Shown: piece by piece, positions 42,557-54,525 of the stretch
Layout: each line of letters opens with the position of its first letter
How positions within the stretch are numbered: position 1 is the first letter of the stretch
NCBI RefSeq assembly: GCF_024679095.1
Contig: NC_066562.1
Location: 5,730,101 to 5,794,100, forward strand
Direction of reading: 5' to 3'
DNA length: 64,000 nucleotides
Source of the DNA: Eriocheir sinensis
Taxonomy: Eukaryota > Arthropoda > Malacostraca > Decapoda > Varunidae
Notes under the pieces: generated by a model
Database searches by the model: none
What the model was told of the DNA's origin: nothing
Seen by the model: the letters and a program-made list of their open reading frames with translations, nothing else
Position numbers and translations under genes: made by a program

Positions 42557-42805
42557 TAAACCCGTCCGCTGCGATTGGCACGGATTTGGCCTTCACTGGT
42601 AGCCTGGTAACATATTCTCCGAGGTCTCTCTCTGCCTCTGTGGTGGATAGTGAAGTGTTTCCCATGTGGTATTGGTATGCTGGATATCCCCTCCCAAGGT
42701 GCAGGACTCGACATTTTTCTTCATTGAATTGTAGCAGCCACTTTTTGTTCCATTCCTGTAGCTTGGTGATGTCTTCTTGTAGGAAATCCACAGTCAAGGA
42801 GTTAA
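42557..42805. mobile_element. TTAA MITE family P2, copy e
   Basis: Left flank TAAA (mutated), right TTAA at 42802-42805. The minus strand reads [40 protein letters not shown] and EAERDLGEY. This is the best preserved RT fragment of the five. Confidence 0.75.
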
Positions 42806-42939
42806 TATCACACTATCCAGGACTACTATATTCTTCATTATATAAGTACTAATTGGCAATGGTGTGTACAAATAAGTGAATGCATCTTATGACTGGTCTT
42901 TCCTGTACAGCATCTTTGGCCCTTGAGCGTCGAGAGTGG

Positions 42940-43530
42940 TCTGTACGGTGGGGTCTGTAACGCCTTATATCCGATGTCTTATTCTTCATGAGGCAGATGT
43001 ATTTTGTGTCATTATTCAGTTTCGCCTCGTGGAATTTATTGATCTTTTCTATCACGAGGCAGCCATATGTATGATTTTTTTAACGCCTTGAACAATGTCT
43101 TATTCTTCTGTTACGAGGCAGCCATATTCATTGATTTAGTAACGCCTTCAACATTGGTCGGTATCATGACACTTTCGCTTCCGACATCAAATATTTCTAA
43201 AGGTCAAAGAGGGGGTCAGTTAGGTTCTAATGAGTGTTCTTTTAGGTTCGTGGTATAGAAGGACCAAACTCCCACCAGGGTCGTAAAACTACTCCTGGAA
43301 ATGCCCAAAACACCCACGAAAGCCTTGTCAAATATGCGAACTTGGGCGACGAAATGTTTTAAAATACGACCCATTGTCTTATTCTTCCATCACGAGGCAG
43401 CCACGTTCTTTGATTCAGTAACGCCTTAAACAATCTATCATTCTTCACGAGGCAGCCATATTCTTTAATTTAGTAACGCCTTAAACAATGTCTAATTCTT
43501 CTATTGCGAGGCAGCCATATGTTCCGTGTG
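42940..43530. repeat. ~60-66 bp tandem repeat interrupted by a MITE
   Basis: Units contain GAGGCAGCCATATTCTTTGA, TTTAGTAACGCCTTAAACAA and TGTCTTATTCTTC. About six units are seen. A family T element sits between CAACATT and ATTGTCTTATTC. Confidence 0.8.
43156..43372. mobile_element. MITE family T, complete copy with ATT target duplication
   Basis: The element runs from GGTCGGTATCATGACACTTT to GTTTTAAAATACGACCC. ATT flanks both sides (43153-43155, 43373-43375). Neighbouring repeat units (ACAATGTCTTATTC) show the site without it. Confidence 0.8.
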
Positions 43531-43609
43531 ATTAATTTATGTGCCGAATCACGTAGGTTAGGCTTTTGTATAGTTTATATTCTTGCATAAAAATAGAAAT
43601 GCTTGTGTC

Positions 43610-44250
43610 TGTTTTTTCCAACCCTCAGATGACCTTCCATGCTGCTTTCTGACCCTAAACTGACCTTAGATACTGTTTTCTCTAACCCACCAGTGACCTT
43701 ATTTTCTGTTTTTTCTCTCACCCTCAACTGACCTTATGTGCTGTTTTCTTTTTGACCCTCAACTGACCTTACTTTTCTCTTTGACCCTCAACTGACCTTA
43801 CATACAATTTTCTCTCACTCTCAAGTGACCTTACATTCTGTTTTCTCTGACCCTAAACTGACCTTAGATACCTACTGTTTTCTCTGCCCTCAAGTGACCT
43901 TATGTGCTGTTTTCTCTTTGACCCTCAACTGACCTTACTGTTTTCTCTGACCCTCAACTGACCTTACATACTGTTTTCTCTGACCCTCCACTGACCATTC
44001 ATTGTTTTCTCTGACCCTAAACTGACCTTAGATACTGTTTTCTCCAAACCTCAACTGACATTACATACCTACTGTTTTTTCTTTGACCCTCAACTGACCT
44101 TACATACTGGTTTTTTTTTACCCTCAACTGACCTTACATACTGTCTTCTCTGACCCTCAACTGACCTTACATACTGTCTTCTCTGACCCTCAACTGACCT
44201 TACATAGTGTTTTTTTTCTCTGACTTTTAGTTGACCTTACATGTTGGATT
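43610..44250. repeat. ~33-40 bp tandem repeat, about 17 units
   Basis: The unit is TCTGACCCTCAACTGACCTT then ACATACTGTTTTC, with length variation. It lies upstream of the STIL first exon. Confidence 0.9.
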
Positions 44251-44410
44251 CATGCTGAAACAAGTGACATGCTAAATCTGTATACACACTTTTGTAGTAA
44301 AGGAAACTAGTACACTTTTGTTGTCCTATAATAGATGTCAATTCACTTTAAAGACTCAGACGGTTAGTATGACGCGAGTTTTAAGAATTACACTTTTTAT
44401 GGTAAGTCAG

Positions 44411-44452
<42 letters not shown>

Positions 44453-44819
44453 CATGTATCTATATCTATCAAATTGTCTATCTCCCACATTCCCAGATCA
44501 GAGCTATAGTTCAGTTCCCCGTAAATCAACGTTTTTTTTTTCGTTTTTTTTTCTCTTCGGTTAGCTGAATCACTCCTCGGTAAGTTCAATCACGGTTTAT
44601 AAGTAATCTAAATATATTGACAGCATAATTGCGATATATTAGGTGATCCATCGCTATAGAGGGAATGAGCCAAGGCGAAGTCGCTGCCAGTGAGTCGGAC
44701 ACGGAAAAATACAGGAAGACCAATAAGTAAGATACTGGCGATGTTGAAGATGGTAAAGAAACATGACTACAGTGTGAAAACATGACATGAGGCAAGACAG
44801 GCGGCAAAACTATAAAAGT

Positions 44820-44996
44820 GGTGGGAGCAAGCCGAGGCCGGGGCCGCGCGGGGTCCGGACGCAGTGTTGATAGTTTGAAGGCGGGGCGGGAGGCGGCGGA
44901 CACACGGCTCTCCTTTACTCCTCATTTTAGGCGACACCAAGGCAGCGCGGGGCGCGTGTGTGCCGCCAAACACTGAGGAGGCTGTACAAACGCCTG
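44820..44996 (+). promoter_or_regulatory. STIL: CpG-rich promoter and probable non-coding first exon of STIL
   Basis: A sharp GC/CpG rise (GAGGCCGGGGCCGCGCGGGG, AGGCGGGGCGGGAGGCGGCG). It ends at a strong donor, CGCCTG/GTGAGTAATGG at 44996/44997, with no ATG in a usable frame. It would splice to the exon containing the start codon at 46159. Confidence 0.5.
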
Positions 44997-45309
44997 GTGA
45001 GTAATGGCCGGGCCGCTCAGTGCCACACGCGGCGTGCTGGGGTGGGCGTGGAGCAACAGGTGACACCCAAGGCCTGCTGGTGTGCCGAGTGTTTAGACTC
45101 GCAGGCACTCCTTCCCTCAGCGTGGAGGGCTGGCCTTTGGAATACACTCATATTTTTTCCAGGCACCTTGTGCTGGTGGTAACACTCCAGTATGAGGAAT
45201 GCTTGCTTCATAACTACTATTCCTCCAGACTTGTTGGTAAAAGACTGGAGTTTTACCATAACTTTACATTGATGGCAAGTTTGCCTATTGACACTATAAA
45301 GTTATGCTA

Positions 45310-46091
45310 CATATTACCAGTGGTGGGCACGGTTCTGCTAATCCACTAACCGCTGATATGCAAAGCTAACTTTTCCATTAGCTGATTAGCATTTTCACTA
45401 ACTTTGGAAACAGTTAGTGGACCAATTAGCTTCCGCTAAATGTAGTTCCTCCTCTGCTAACTTAACCACTAAAAAATTCATACAGGTTTGTTTTTGTCCG
45501 TTGTGGGCAGACTCAGCACCAGTTGAGCCACATGGCACAATAATTCCAAGGCTTCCACTTTTGGGTAAATTACGCCTTAAAGTAGGGTAATTGGACAATT
45601 ATTAAAGAAACTTTTTGGTATTTTAGGGTAATGCATCTGCCATGTTCAACTCTTTGATCTCGGGATTTAATAACAAGAATTTGATATTTTCCACCTGACA
45701 AAAAATAAAGAAAATAATAAAAAGAAAAGTGTCCGTTTTGGAAAAAAATTAAAAAAGCTTGAATTTGAGGGAAATCGTGGGTAAAATACACGGATTTAGG
45801 ATAAATTGGAGGCTTCTTTTTCTTCTCTTATTGTTGTTGTTTGTTGGGCTGCTAGGCTAACTATATCGAAATTTCAGGTCATTATGGTAGGTGTGTTTTT
45901 AAGGGTTTTACAGCCAAAATACTAAACTGAGGTTAAATTCATATATTAAAAAAGCTAGCGGTTAGCATTAGCTTCCACTAATTTCTTTATCAGTTTAGCA
46001 GTTAAGCGTAAGCAAAGCTAACTTTTAGTTAGTGGATTATCAGTTAGTGAAGCTAACTTTTCGGTTAACGGTGCCCACCACTGCATACAAC
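45310..46091. mobile_element. hAT-type non-autonomous element (STIL intron 1)
   Basis: The body at 45318-46083 has ends CAGTGGTGGGCACGGTT and the complement of AACGGTGCCCACCACTG. Flanks CATATTAC and CATACAAC are an 8-bp target duplication with two mismatches. Subterminal GCTAACTTTT motifs are repeated on both sides. No transposase. End sequence and 8-bp TSD are hAT hallmarks. Confidence 0.85.
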
Positions 46092-46158
46092 CCAGCATTA
46101 TTCTACAACTGTTACTGACGCAGTGTTGGTCTGTCATCAGCACAGCACCACCAGGCTG

Positions 46159-49100
46159 ATGGAGGACGCAGCACCCAGACGCACCCCACCCCCTAAGCCA
46201 GCTGTCCTGGGGGTAAGACCACACTAACATTTGCCCTGTACTCACACCCTCACCAATATTGGGGCCATGAGTGGTGGAGAGCAAAAGACAGTTGTGACCA
46301 AAACTTTCTTCATGGAAGTACAATATCATGCAGAACCTTGACAATAGCTATCAGTAGTGTGGGTTAAAATTACATTAAACCACCTTGCTTGCCCTTCCTC
46401 CCCTTAGCTGAGTACCCCAAAGCATGCTGTGCCAGAAGTCTCCCTCATGTACGACAGTGAGAGCAGTCTCATGTGGCAGCCAACACACCGGAACGCTGCC
46501 TCCACCACCACCACTGACCAGCCCCACACCACCACCAACACCACAAGAGCTAACCCCACCAGTGAGTTTTCCCGCACCACCGCAAGATGGCCTCAACCAC
46601 AGCCAACCCTAGATTTCTTACACCACGGAGCTAGACCAGCGAAGGGAGTGCGTCAGATCAGTCCCCTTGCCGCACCACGACCGACAGGGGCACAGCGATT
46701 GACCCCAGGGCACAAGGCAGCTCAAAACATACGCTTACCCTACACTAGCCCCCCTGTTCACCCTGATAAGGAGTACAACCCTCAGCATTACAGTCCCTTA
46801 GCCAAACAGTCACCCCAAATCACCCAAGACACTCAGACTGGCCCACAGAGGGACAGTCCAGCAGGAGGCCAAGTAACATCAAACAGGGTAAGGTTCTCCC
46901 CTGCTTACAGTGTCCCTGGGATTGCTGGAGTGCCGCAGGGGTCTCACGTTGGCACTCTATCATCAGGGAAGAATGTACACCAGGATGCTTTGAACACACA
47001 CACCGGCACTCTGTCCTCAGCACTATCAGATGCAAGACAGAACCCTTCAAGCACACTCAGAGCAGTGCCAGTGGTGAGGGATGTGAGGCAAGGTGTTGTA
47101 GGCACTCCTGGTCTTGCCCCTTCAGCAGAGACTATAAGGCAGGAGAGGGCTATGGAAGGGATGCAAGGTACTACACAACCTCTCAACATCACTCAAGCAT
47201 CACATATCCCTACGACGAACGCATACAAGACCTCATACCCAGTGGAACGTGAGAATGGATACACCAGACTGCAGACCCCAGCATCCAGCACACCACCAAG
47301 CCACACTTACATACCAGCACCTCCTCTTATAAGCACCAGCAGCACTACAAGACCTACAACATACTCTCTGGCCTCCACAACAGCACCCAGCCATAGTTAC
47401 AGACCAGCACCACCACCCCTTGTAAGCACCAGCAGTACTATAAGACCTGCTATGTACCCTCCAGCCTCCACTGCAGCACCTAGCTACAACCCAGCACCAC
47501 CTGTAAGCACTAACACAAGAACTGCCACTTACCCTCAGGCCCCCAGCACTGGTCTGAATGATGCCCCCACTGACTACTCCTCACCGTACCTTCCACAGCC
47601 ACGACCGGAGAACTACCCGACCACTTACAACAACGCTAACTGGTCTTCCCCTGTCCCCGCATCCCTGCAAACACCTCCCACTAACCAGTACATACCCCAG
47701 GGACCTGAGTACATGGGGGCAGCCTGGGGACATCACCTTGAGCACCACTATTCCCCAAGTCTCCCTACCGCTAGACTCCCTCACAGCTCGGCAGACCCTG
47801 TGGTGTATGGACTCATTGATGACCAGAAACAACAGATCCTCAAGCTAACCAAAGACCTGCAGAAGATCATGGAGAAGCAGGCAAAGGAGGAGGAAGAGGA
47901 GGAGGAGGAGGATAGAATGCCAAGGGGGACAAGGCGAGGAAGAAGCTCTCAAAAACTTGATCGGAGTAACGCCACAACACAGACACAAGAAAAACCAGCG
48001 ATGATAAGTGTCGGTATAAACACTGATATATCCTGGCCTGACCTCCTCGCTTCACTAAGGTACCAGGAGGAGGAGGAGGAGTCAGATGCGACAGACCCTC
48101 GCTACCGAGACCAGGACAGGAATGAGTGGTTGAGGGACCTTAAGATGAGTCGCGACCAGGTTCCGTCCCACCAACACTTCACTCGACGCAGGAACAGTGT
48201 TGAGTCAGCCTTCGAGACTTCGGATGACTCGCGTGGAGGCAGTGAGTCATCCAGCGGCCAGGAGTGGATACAACAGCAGGGGAAGCCAACACCAACACCC
48301 ACGCCACCTAACATCACAAGAGACCACATGAGGTACAGAGCTGTGTCACCATACCAGTAGTTTTGTTTCTCTCCTTCTTTTCATTTAACCTCCTTATTTT
48401 GCCTTTTGGGGTTGGATGGGCTACAAGTCTCTCCCATTCCCCAACTTCATTCTCCCAAGTATATTAATGAGTCTTGTTAGTTTAAAGGTATGAAGTATAA
48501 CCTTTGTACTTGCTTAGAAAGGCTCCATCCAGGCTTACATGTGTCAGTCTTGTTCTCGTAAGCGTAAGAACACATGAAGCATTTTTTTACAGTAAAGCTA
48601 AAACTGATCACAAAAAAATAGTTACATAATCAAGCTATACAAACTACCATTGATGTTCATAATAATAGTAATAATAATAAAGCTAAATAAATCCAATAAA
48701 CCCACAAGACAACCCATCTCTCTCCCAGGGGTGACACAGGGGGTGGGCGACACAGACCCCTCCAATCAGTGCAGGGTCCCAGCAGTGACACCCCGCCTCC
48801 AGGCACCTCTCCTCCCCCCTCCCCCACACCCCCACCCCAGCCCCCCACTGGCACTACCTTCTACCACAATGTTCTGGTGAGTGTTATTAAGTAAAATCTA
48901 GTCCAGATATCTTAAAAGTAATACTCAAATAATAATAATAATATATGTAACGTAATCTAATACTTTTATAAATTTGACTACTTTGTATGTATTATTATTA
49001 TTATTTTTTTTTTTTACCTAAGATATAAATTGGCTACTTTGTATATATTAATTTTTTTTTTTTTTTTTACCTAAGATTTTTTTAGATTTTTCATATAAAG

Positions 49101-51336
49101 ATTTTTTTAGATTTATTACCTTTATATTTGATTAGTACTTTTTACTTCACAATAGAAAGCAACCGTCCCAGAGCTATGAATGTGTGTCTGTAAGAAGTTA
49201 TGGTCCCCCTGTGTCAATTTAGTCAAGGCAGACAGCTTAGATTAGCTTTAGTATTTCAAGGAGACAGTTTAAGGTTTTACTGTTCCCTTTTCTTCCCTTC
49301 AGACCAACATTCAGCAGATCCTCCAGCACACCAACCCATCCCAAGAACAGCACCAACAACAGCAACAGCACCAACAAGTCATGCCATCACAGGTTTGCAT
49401 TATTATTTCTTCATGTACATTTGTTTGAAGCTGAAATGATTACTTGTATTGAAAACCTCCATATATGCTTGCTTGAATCAGCCTTGTTTTCCTGATAGCA
49501 GCTCTGCCTTCCGCACTGCTTCAGGAGTCATTTTGATCGGTCTATCATTTCTAACCTCAACTATATTATTTCTTCTCTGCATTAATAGCCTTTTTTCTTT
49601 GATTCCTTTTCTCTTTCCTGCCATTCTTGCTAATTTTCCTTATGATAACTTTCATTTGTTGATTCTCAAGCATTAATTTTGTTGATTTGCCAAAGAAGAC
49701 TCCTTTAGCTTTTTTTCTTTTAACTTAAAACTTAAAACTTCTCTTCCTCTTATTTATCTAGTTCATTCTTGTATCTAATCTATCTATATCACCAGTGCCC
49801 TGTTCCCTGTTTCTCATCTCCTATTCTGCCTCTCTTGACACTTTTTCAGCACATTCAATCACTCACCTGCCAACTCTCTCTGAATTTTGTACATATATAC
49901 TTCATTTATTCCTTCATTTGGAAAGCATGTACAGTTTCCTTTTATAGTTTTTACCTTTTTGTACTTTATTCCCTACCCCTCAGGCCATGGTGGTGAGGGC
50001 AGGCACAGGGGAGAGCGGTGGTGGCGGTGGCGGCAGCGGCGGCGGGCCAGACCCCCAGATAGAAGCAGTGCGGCGGCAGCTGCTCAACTTTGGCGTCAGC
50101 TTCCTTGACCCCGCCACCCTCACGCCCAGCCACAGGTCAGCGCTCTTTCCATTGCATTACATTTATATTCACACTTCTTCATGCAGATATTTTTGTGCTA
50201 TTTCTTTCACTATAATTTAAGGACTCAAAACTCAAACATGGTATTTTTCTTTCTAGAGTAATAATAAATTTTTCTTTTTTCTTTTACTTTTGATGTTCAT
50301 TTTACATTTTTCATGGACTTGCAATTAATTTTCTTTTTAAATGAGTTATATTTTCCTTTTTTTATTTACTTTTGCTACTCATTTTACTTTTCTCCATGGA
50401 CTTATTTTCTTTTTTATGGAGAATCGATCTTAGTTTAATTTTTTTTCTTATTTTCTTTTTTTATGGAATATCGATTTGAGTTTCAATTTTTTTCTTAAGC
50501 TTAGTGTAAGAGTGTCACTAATTCACACTCATCACTCCAGTTAGTACTCACACCAGGAAAATATTACTCTAAATAAATCACTTAAAATACATAAATACCC
50601 ATAAACTACAGTATTGGTATAATTGAGAATGTTGCTCATCACACCACTCACCACCACCACCACCATCATCATCACCACCATCATCACCACCACCACCACA
50701 GGCCGCTAGTGGACAGCCTGTACCTGCCGGGGATCCACAACACCGTCTCGCTGTACCAGACCAGCCTCACCACCACCGCCACACACCTGCACCACCACCC
50801 CTGCGATGCCACAGCCGCCAAGTACCTCACGGACACCCAGCTGGCCGCAATCGCTGCTGCCTCGCCAGGTCAGGATCCACCTTCGCTTACAGTCGTATTC
50901 TCAGATGATTTCGGCTCATCTTTTTTTTTAAATCTTTTCCTAATCTCCTCCTTTCACATTGTTCCTCACCCTTTCTCTGCAGCTAATCACTCAACTCTTC
51001 CTAATCTTTTACTTCCTTCTTTTTCCTCTCCTCTCCTCCCTTGCCTCCATCACCAGTGTTTACTATTATTGTTATTATTATTAATATTGCTATTATTATT
51101 TCCAAAGGCCACAAAGGAGAGTAAATATCACTCCCACTTTCCCTTCCCCTCCAGCGATGAAGAAGCAAAGCGATCAGCCTGGCGGCCCTGCTCCCCTACC
51201 TCCTGGCCTCCCCCCCACCCAGCACCTCTACCGCCTCCACCCCGATGACAGCGACAACAACAACAACAACAATGACAACAGTGTTTCCATGGCCACCAGG
51301 AAGTTCTTGGAGAAGTATGGGCTGCAGGAGGACTGA
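46159..51336 (+). CDS. STIL: STIL/Ana2-like centriole duplication protein (7 coding exons)
   Basis: Coding exons: 46159-46212, 46408-48332, 48729-48876, 49303-49392, 49984-50135, 50702-50868, 51155-51336. Phases close to 905 aa. Residues 6-12, PRRTPPP, fit the PRxxPxP motif by which STIL/Ana2 binds the CPAP/Sas-4 G-box. Residues about 20-470 are a low-complexity Pro/Thr/Ser region. At about 481-515, DPVVYGLIDDQKQQILKLTK begins a short coiled coil, as used by STIL/Ana2 for oligomerisation and Plk4 binding. Next come acidic runs, TQTQEKPAMISVGINTD, FYHNVLTNIQQILQ, and a C-terminal region (VDSLYLPGIHNTVSLYQTSL ... MATRKFLEKYGLQED) that I take as the STAN motif for SAS-6 binding. The architecture is compact like Ana2; the large vertebrate N-terminal domain is absent. 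No motif is decisive alone; the order is. Confidence 0.8.
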
Positions 51337-51840
51337 CTGGCTGACACACTCTCTTAATACTGACTGATTATATTATTCACTTGACTGACTGGTGCCAAAA
51401 TGCTGGGCAGTTTGGCAGGAGGACTGACTGGCTGCCTGACTGTATCTCACTCACTCATTAACTGACGTTATTTGCCTGGTTGACTGACTGATACCTGCTC
51501 ACTGGACTGTTTGACTTCTTGTCTGACTAATTGACTGTTGACCTTACTAACTGATTAACTAAGCAACCTGACAAATGACTTTACTTGACTGACTTTCTGA
51601 CCCTACATGTAACTTAACCTGACTGACTGACTGAAACTGGTTGACTTATGGACTGGTTACCTTCCTCTCTGGCACCTGTTGTGTGCTATTCACATAAATA
51701 CTTATAACTATTTTCTACGTTGTTCTTTACACAAAAAATGCTGCTGGTATTTCTAAGAGGAATAATATATTACATAAATGTATATTAAAAAGCATAAATG
51801 AACTAAAATATAATATATTAATAGTTTTCTTTGCATATTT
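51337..51840 (+). other. STIL: STIL 3' UTR with GACT-rich repeats
   Basis: After TGA at 51334-51336 a degenerate (GACT/GACTG)n region runs to about 51660. ATTAAA at 51784-51789 is the likeliest polyadenylation signal. Confidence 0.45.
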
Positions 51841-53264
51841 ACATTATACATTCAAATGAGCTCCAACACCACAGCTTGTAGCGAGTCAGCTGAGCCAGAC
51901 CTGCCAACTCTGTCTGGCCGGCCGGTGACTGACTGCCAGCCTCTGTCTTAAGCGCTAACACGGTATTCTGCGGTGAGTGTGTGGGGCGTGCACAGCCTGG
52001 GGAGGGCAGGCCGGTTGTGTTGTACCTGCCAGCCTGTGTCCTATTCGCTAAGCACTGACTTAATATCTTGCACAGTGAATATGTGGGAGTGTATTGAGCT
52101 GCAGATGTGGATGACAATAGGCAGAAAAAACAACTGGGTTCGGAACAAGTCCACCTCCTATGTAACATCACTCTATTTAAGTGGAGCTGCATAACCAAGA
52201 AAAATGCAGGGTATAACTGGAGAGACAGGAAGCGAGCATCATGGATTGGAGAACAGACAATTGTTGAAGACATAAAAAGTATAGTCTCATAAAACTTAAT
52301 CCTGAATTCCAGCGCTGCACCAACACCTCCCTCTGTGAGTGTACACAAATAAGCATGAGGGAGAGCCCGACACAGAAGAGGGACAGCACAACAGCCACAG
52401 CCACACACCCCCTGCTGCACCTCAGACAACAACCACATTAGGTAGACACACCACTCAGCACCGGGACATCAGCGCCATGAAGGTGACGCAGCGCTGAACC
52501 CCCAAAGCCAAGGAAATAATTAACTAAGTGCGAACGACGGGGCAAGATGCGACGGAAATGTACAAACTGTCCCTCACTATCATCTTAGAATTGCACATTT
52601 ATTTACACACTCCCTAGCCCAAGATATGCCTTAGAATCTTATCCACAGGTCTTTGCTTTGTTTAGTTGCCCGCCTGAGTAAAATCTTTCCCTTAGAATTG
52701 AACACTGTTTGCACTCGCCCTCCTCCAAGATATGCTTTAGAATCTTATCCAGACCTTCCTTTTGTATAGTTATAACCTGGGTAAAGTCTTGTCAGTGTCT
52801 TGATTCTTGTGCCGACGTAACACACCATTTGATCAACACATTCAACTTAGATTTAAATTATATCGAGACCTTTCCTTAACTTCCTGACCTGACCTTTAAT
52901 TTGTGAACATCTAGCTTTTTCTACCCAAACACATGACACTTTTATCAGCAAATTCGACTTAGATTTAAATTACATCAATAGACCTCTCCTTAACTTTCTG
53001 ACATGACCTTTAATTTGTGAACATCTAGCTTTTTCTGCCCAAACACATGACACTTTTATCAGCAAATTTGATTTGGATTTAAATTAAACCTCGAGACCTT
53101 TCCTTAACTTCCTGACATGTCTTTAAATCTGTCAACATGTTCTGCTTATAAATGCTCAAAGATCCAGTTCACTATTTTATCATCAGGCTGTTTGTGTGAA
53201 GTCTTCGATCTTGCTTAAAATTCTACAACTTTCCAAAAGAGTTGCAATCTCACTTTGAATTTTG
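51841..53264. other. Intergenic DNA with degenerate tandem repeats
   Basis: A 199-codon minus-strand frame at 52438-51839 has no recognisable domain and I do not call it. 52845-53130 contains about 2.5 units of a ~118-bp repeat (AGACCTTTCCTTAACTTCCT, AACATCTAGCTTTTTCT). Confidence 0.45.
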
Positions 53265-53395
53265 TCATCAGATGTCCCTTGTGCTCCCTGTCTTACTCTA
53301 TGGTTGTGAGACATGGACACTCAATGGAGACTTGGAGAGGCAGATTGATACCTTATTTGTCAACATGTTTTGCTATACATAATCGAAAATCCGGT
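53265..53395 (+). pseudogene. RTE-type LINE reverse transcriptase fragment
   Basis: The plus strand reads LVLPVLLYGCETWTLNGDLERQ..DT. The LLYGCETWTL motif is characteristic of the RTE/endonuclease-reverse transcriptase thumb region. About 40 codons survive. Confidence 0.65.
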
Positions 53396-54480
53396 TCGCC
53401 AATTTATTATCAGATCATGCTTATGTGAAGTCTGATGTTTATGTAAATGTTTATGTGAAGTTATTGATCTGACTTCAAATTTCATCATCAGGTGTGTCTT
53501 ATTCTACAGTAAAAATTTCTGACAATTACATCATCAACTTTCTAAGAGATTATGGGAAAACCTGATGTTAAACAGATGATGATGATGCCAATTATATCAC
53601 GTGATCTTAAGTGTATGTACATCAACCTTGCAAGAGACTATAAAAATATCAGACAATTATATCATCAACCTTGTAACAGATTATAGGAAAACCTGATAAC
53701 ACATGATGATGATGACAGTTATATCCCACGATCATAAGCGCATGTAACCAAAGACCAGACAGTAATCTTCCCTTACAGATACTTCTTACGTACAGAGAAA
53801 GAATATAGAAAGATCTGCATACAAAATTCTAAACCGAAACAGATCTTGGGAGTGCGGAAGTCGGAAGATTCGCTCGACTACTCAAAAGACCTTCCTTGTG
53901 TACAAAGAAAGATCTACATACGGAAACGAAAACCCGTCAACAGGACCTCAATTATGTGTAAGGCAAAAGATTGGCCTTCAAATAAACAATCTATTGTACT
54001 TTATTCTGCCTAAGGTAAGAACACATCAGGAAAGTCACCCCTCCCCATAAGTGACAGGAAGGGCACAGCTGCTCCGGGGCTGGTGACTGGTGGACATTTG
54101 ATCCGATGAGGGCTGAGCAAAATCTGGCTTCAGGTGCACATGACGTTCTACTCTAGCTCATCCCTATGCTATCCAAGTCCCTTATGCAAGAGTTAACCAG
54201 CATCTTCATTCTTTCATCCCTTCTACTGGTAAACTCTGCACCAGCCTTCCTTCGTCTTTCAGGAGGAGAGTATCAAAACACTTCTCATCCCGAAATCGAC
54301 CTCTCTTTTGGCCTCCTATTCTTTAATCTTTTGTTGTAGCAGCATTTACAGGGCTTTTTTTAGTGGTTTTGTTTTTTTGCCGTTGAGCTGCCCCCCCCCC
54401 TGCTGTAAAAAAATGGGGGTAGGAGGGTTGCAGGCATGACTTCCTCTCTGACGCATTCTCACCTTAGGCTGAACAGAGTA
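53396..54480. other. Intergenic DNA downstream of ISCA1
   Basis: No gene. TTTATT at 54000-54005 (AATAAA on the minus strand) is a possible ISCA1 polyadenylation signal 520 bp beyond its stop. 54345-54415 holds a reverse acceptor-like element (GCCGTTGAGCTGCCCC ... CTGCTGTAAAAAAA). Confidence 0.4.
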
Positions 54481-54525
54481 TATGTTCTACTATCTACTTA
54501 AAATACAACTTGGACTAACTCGGCA

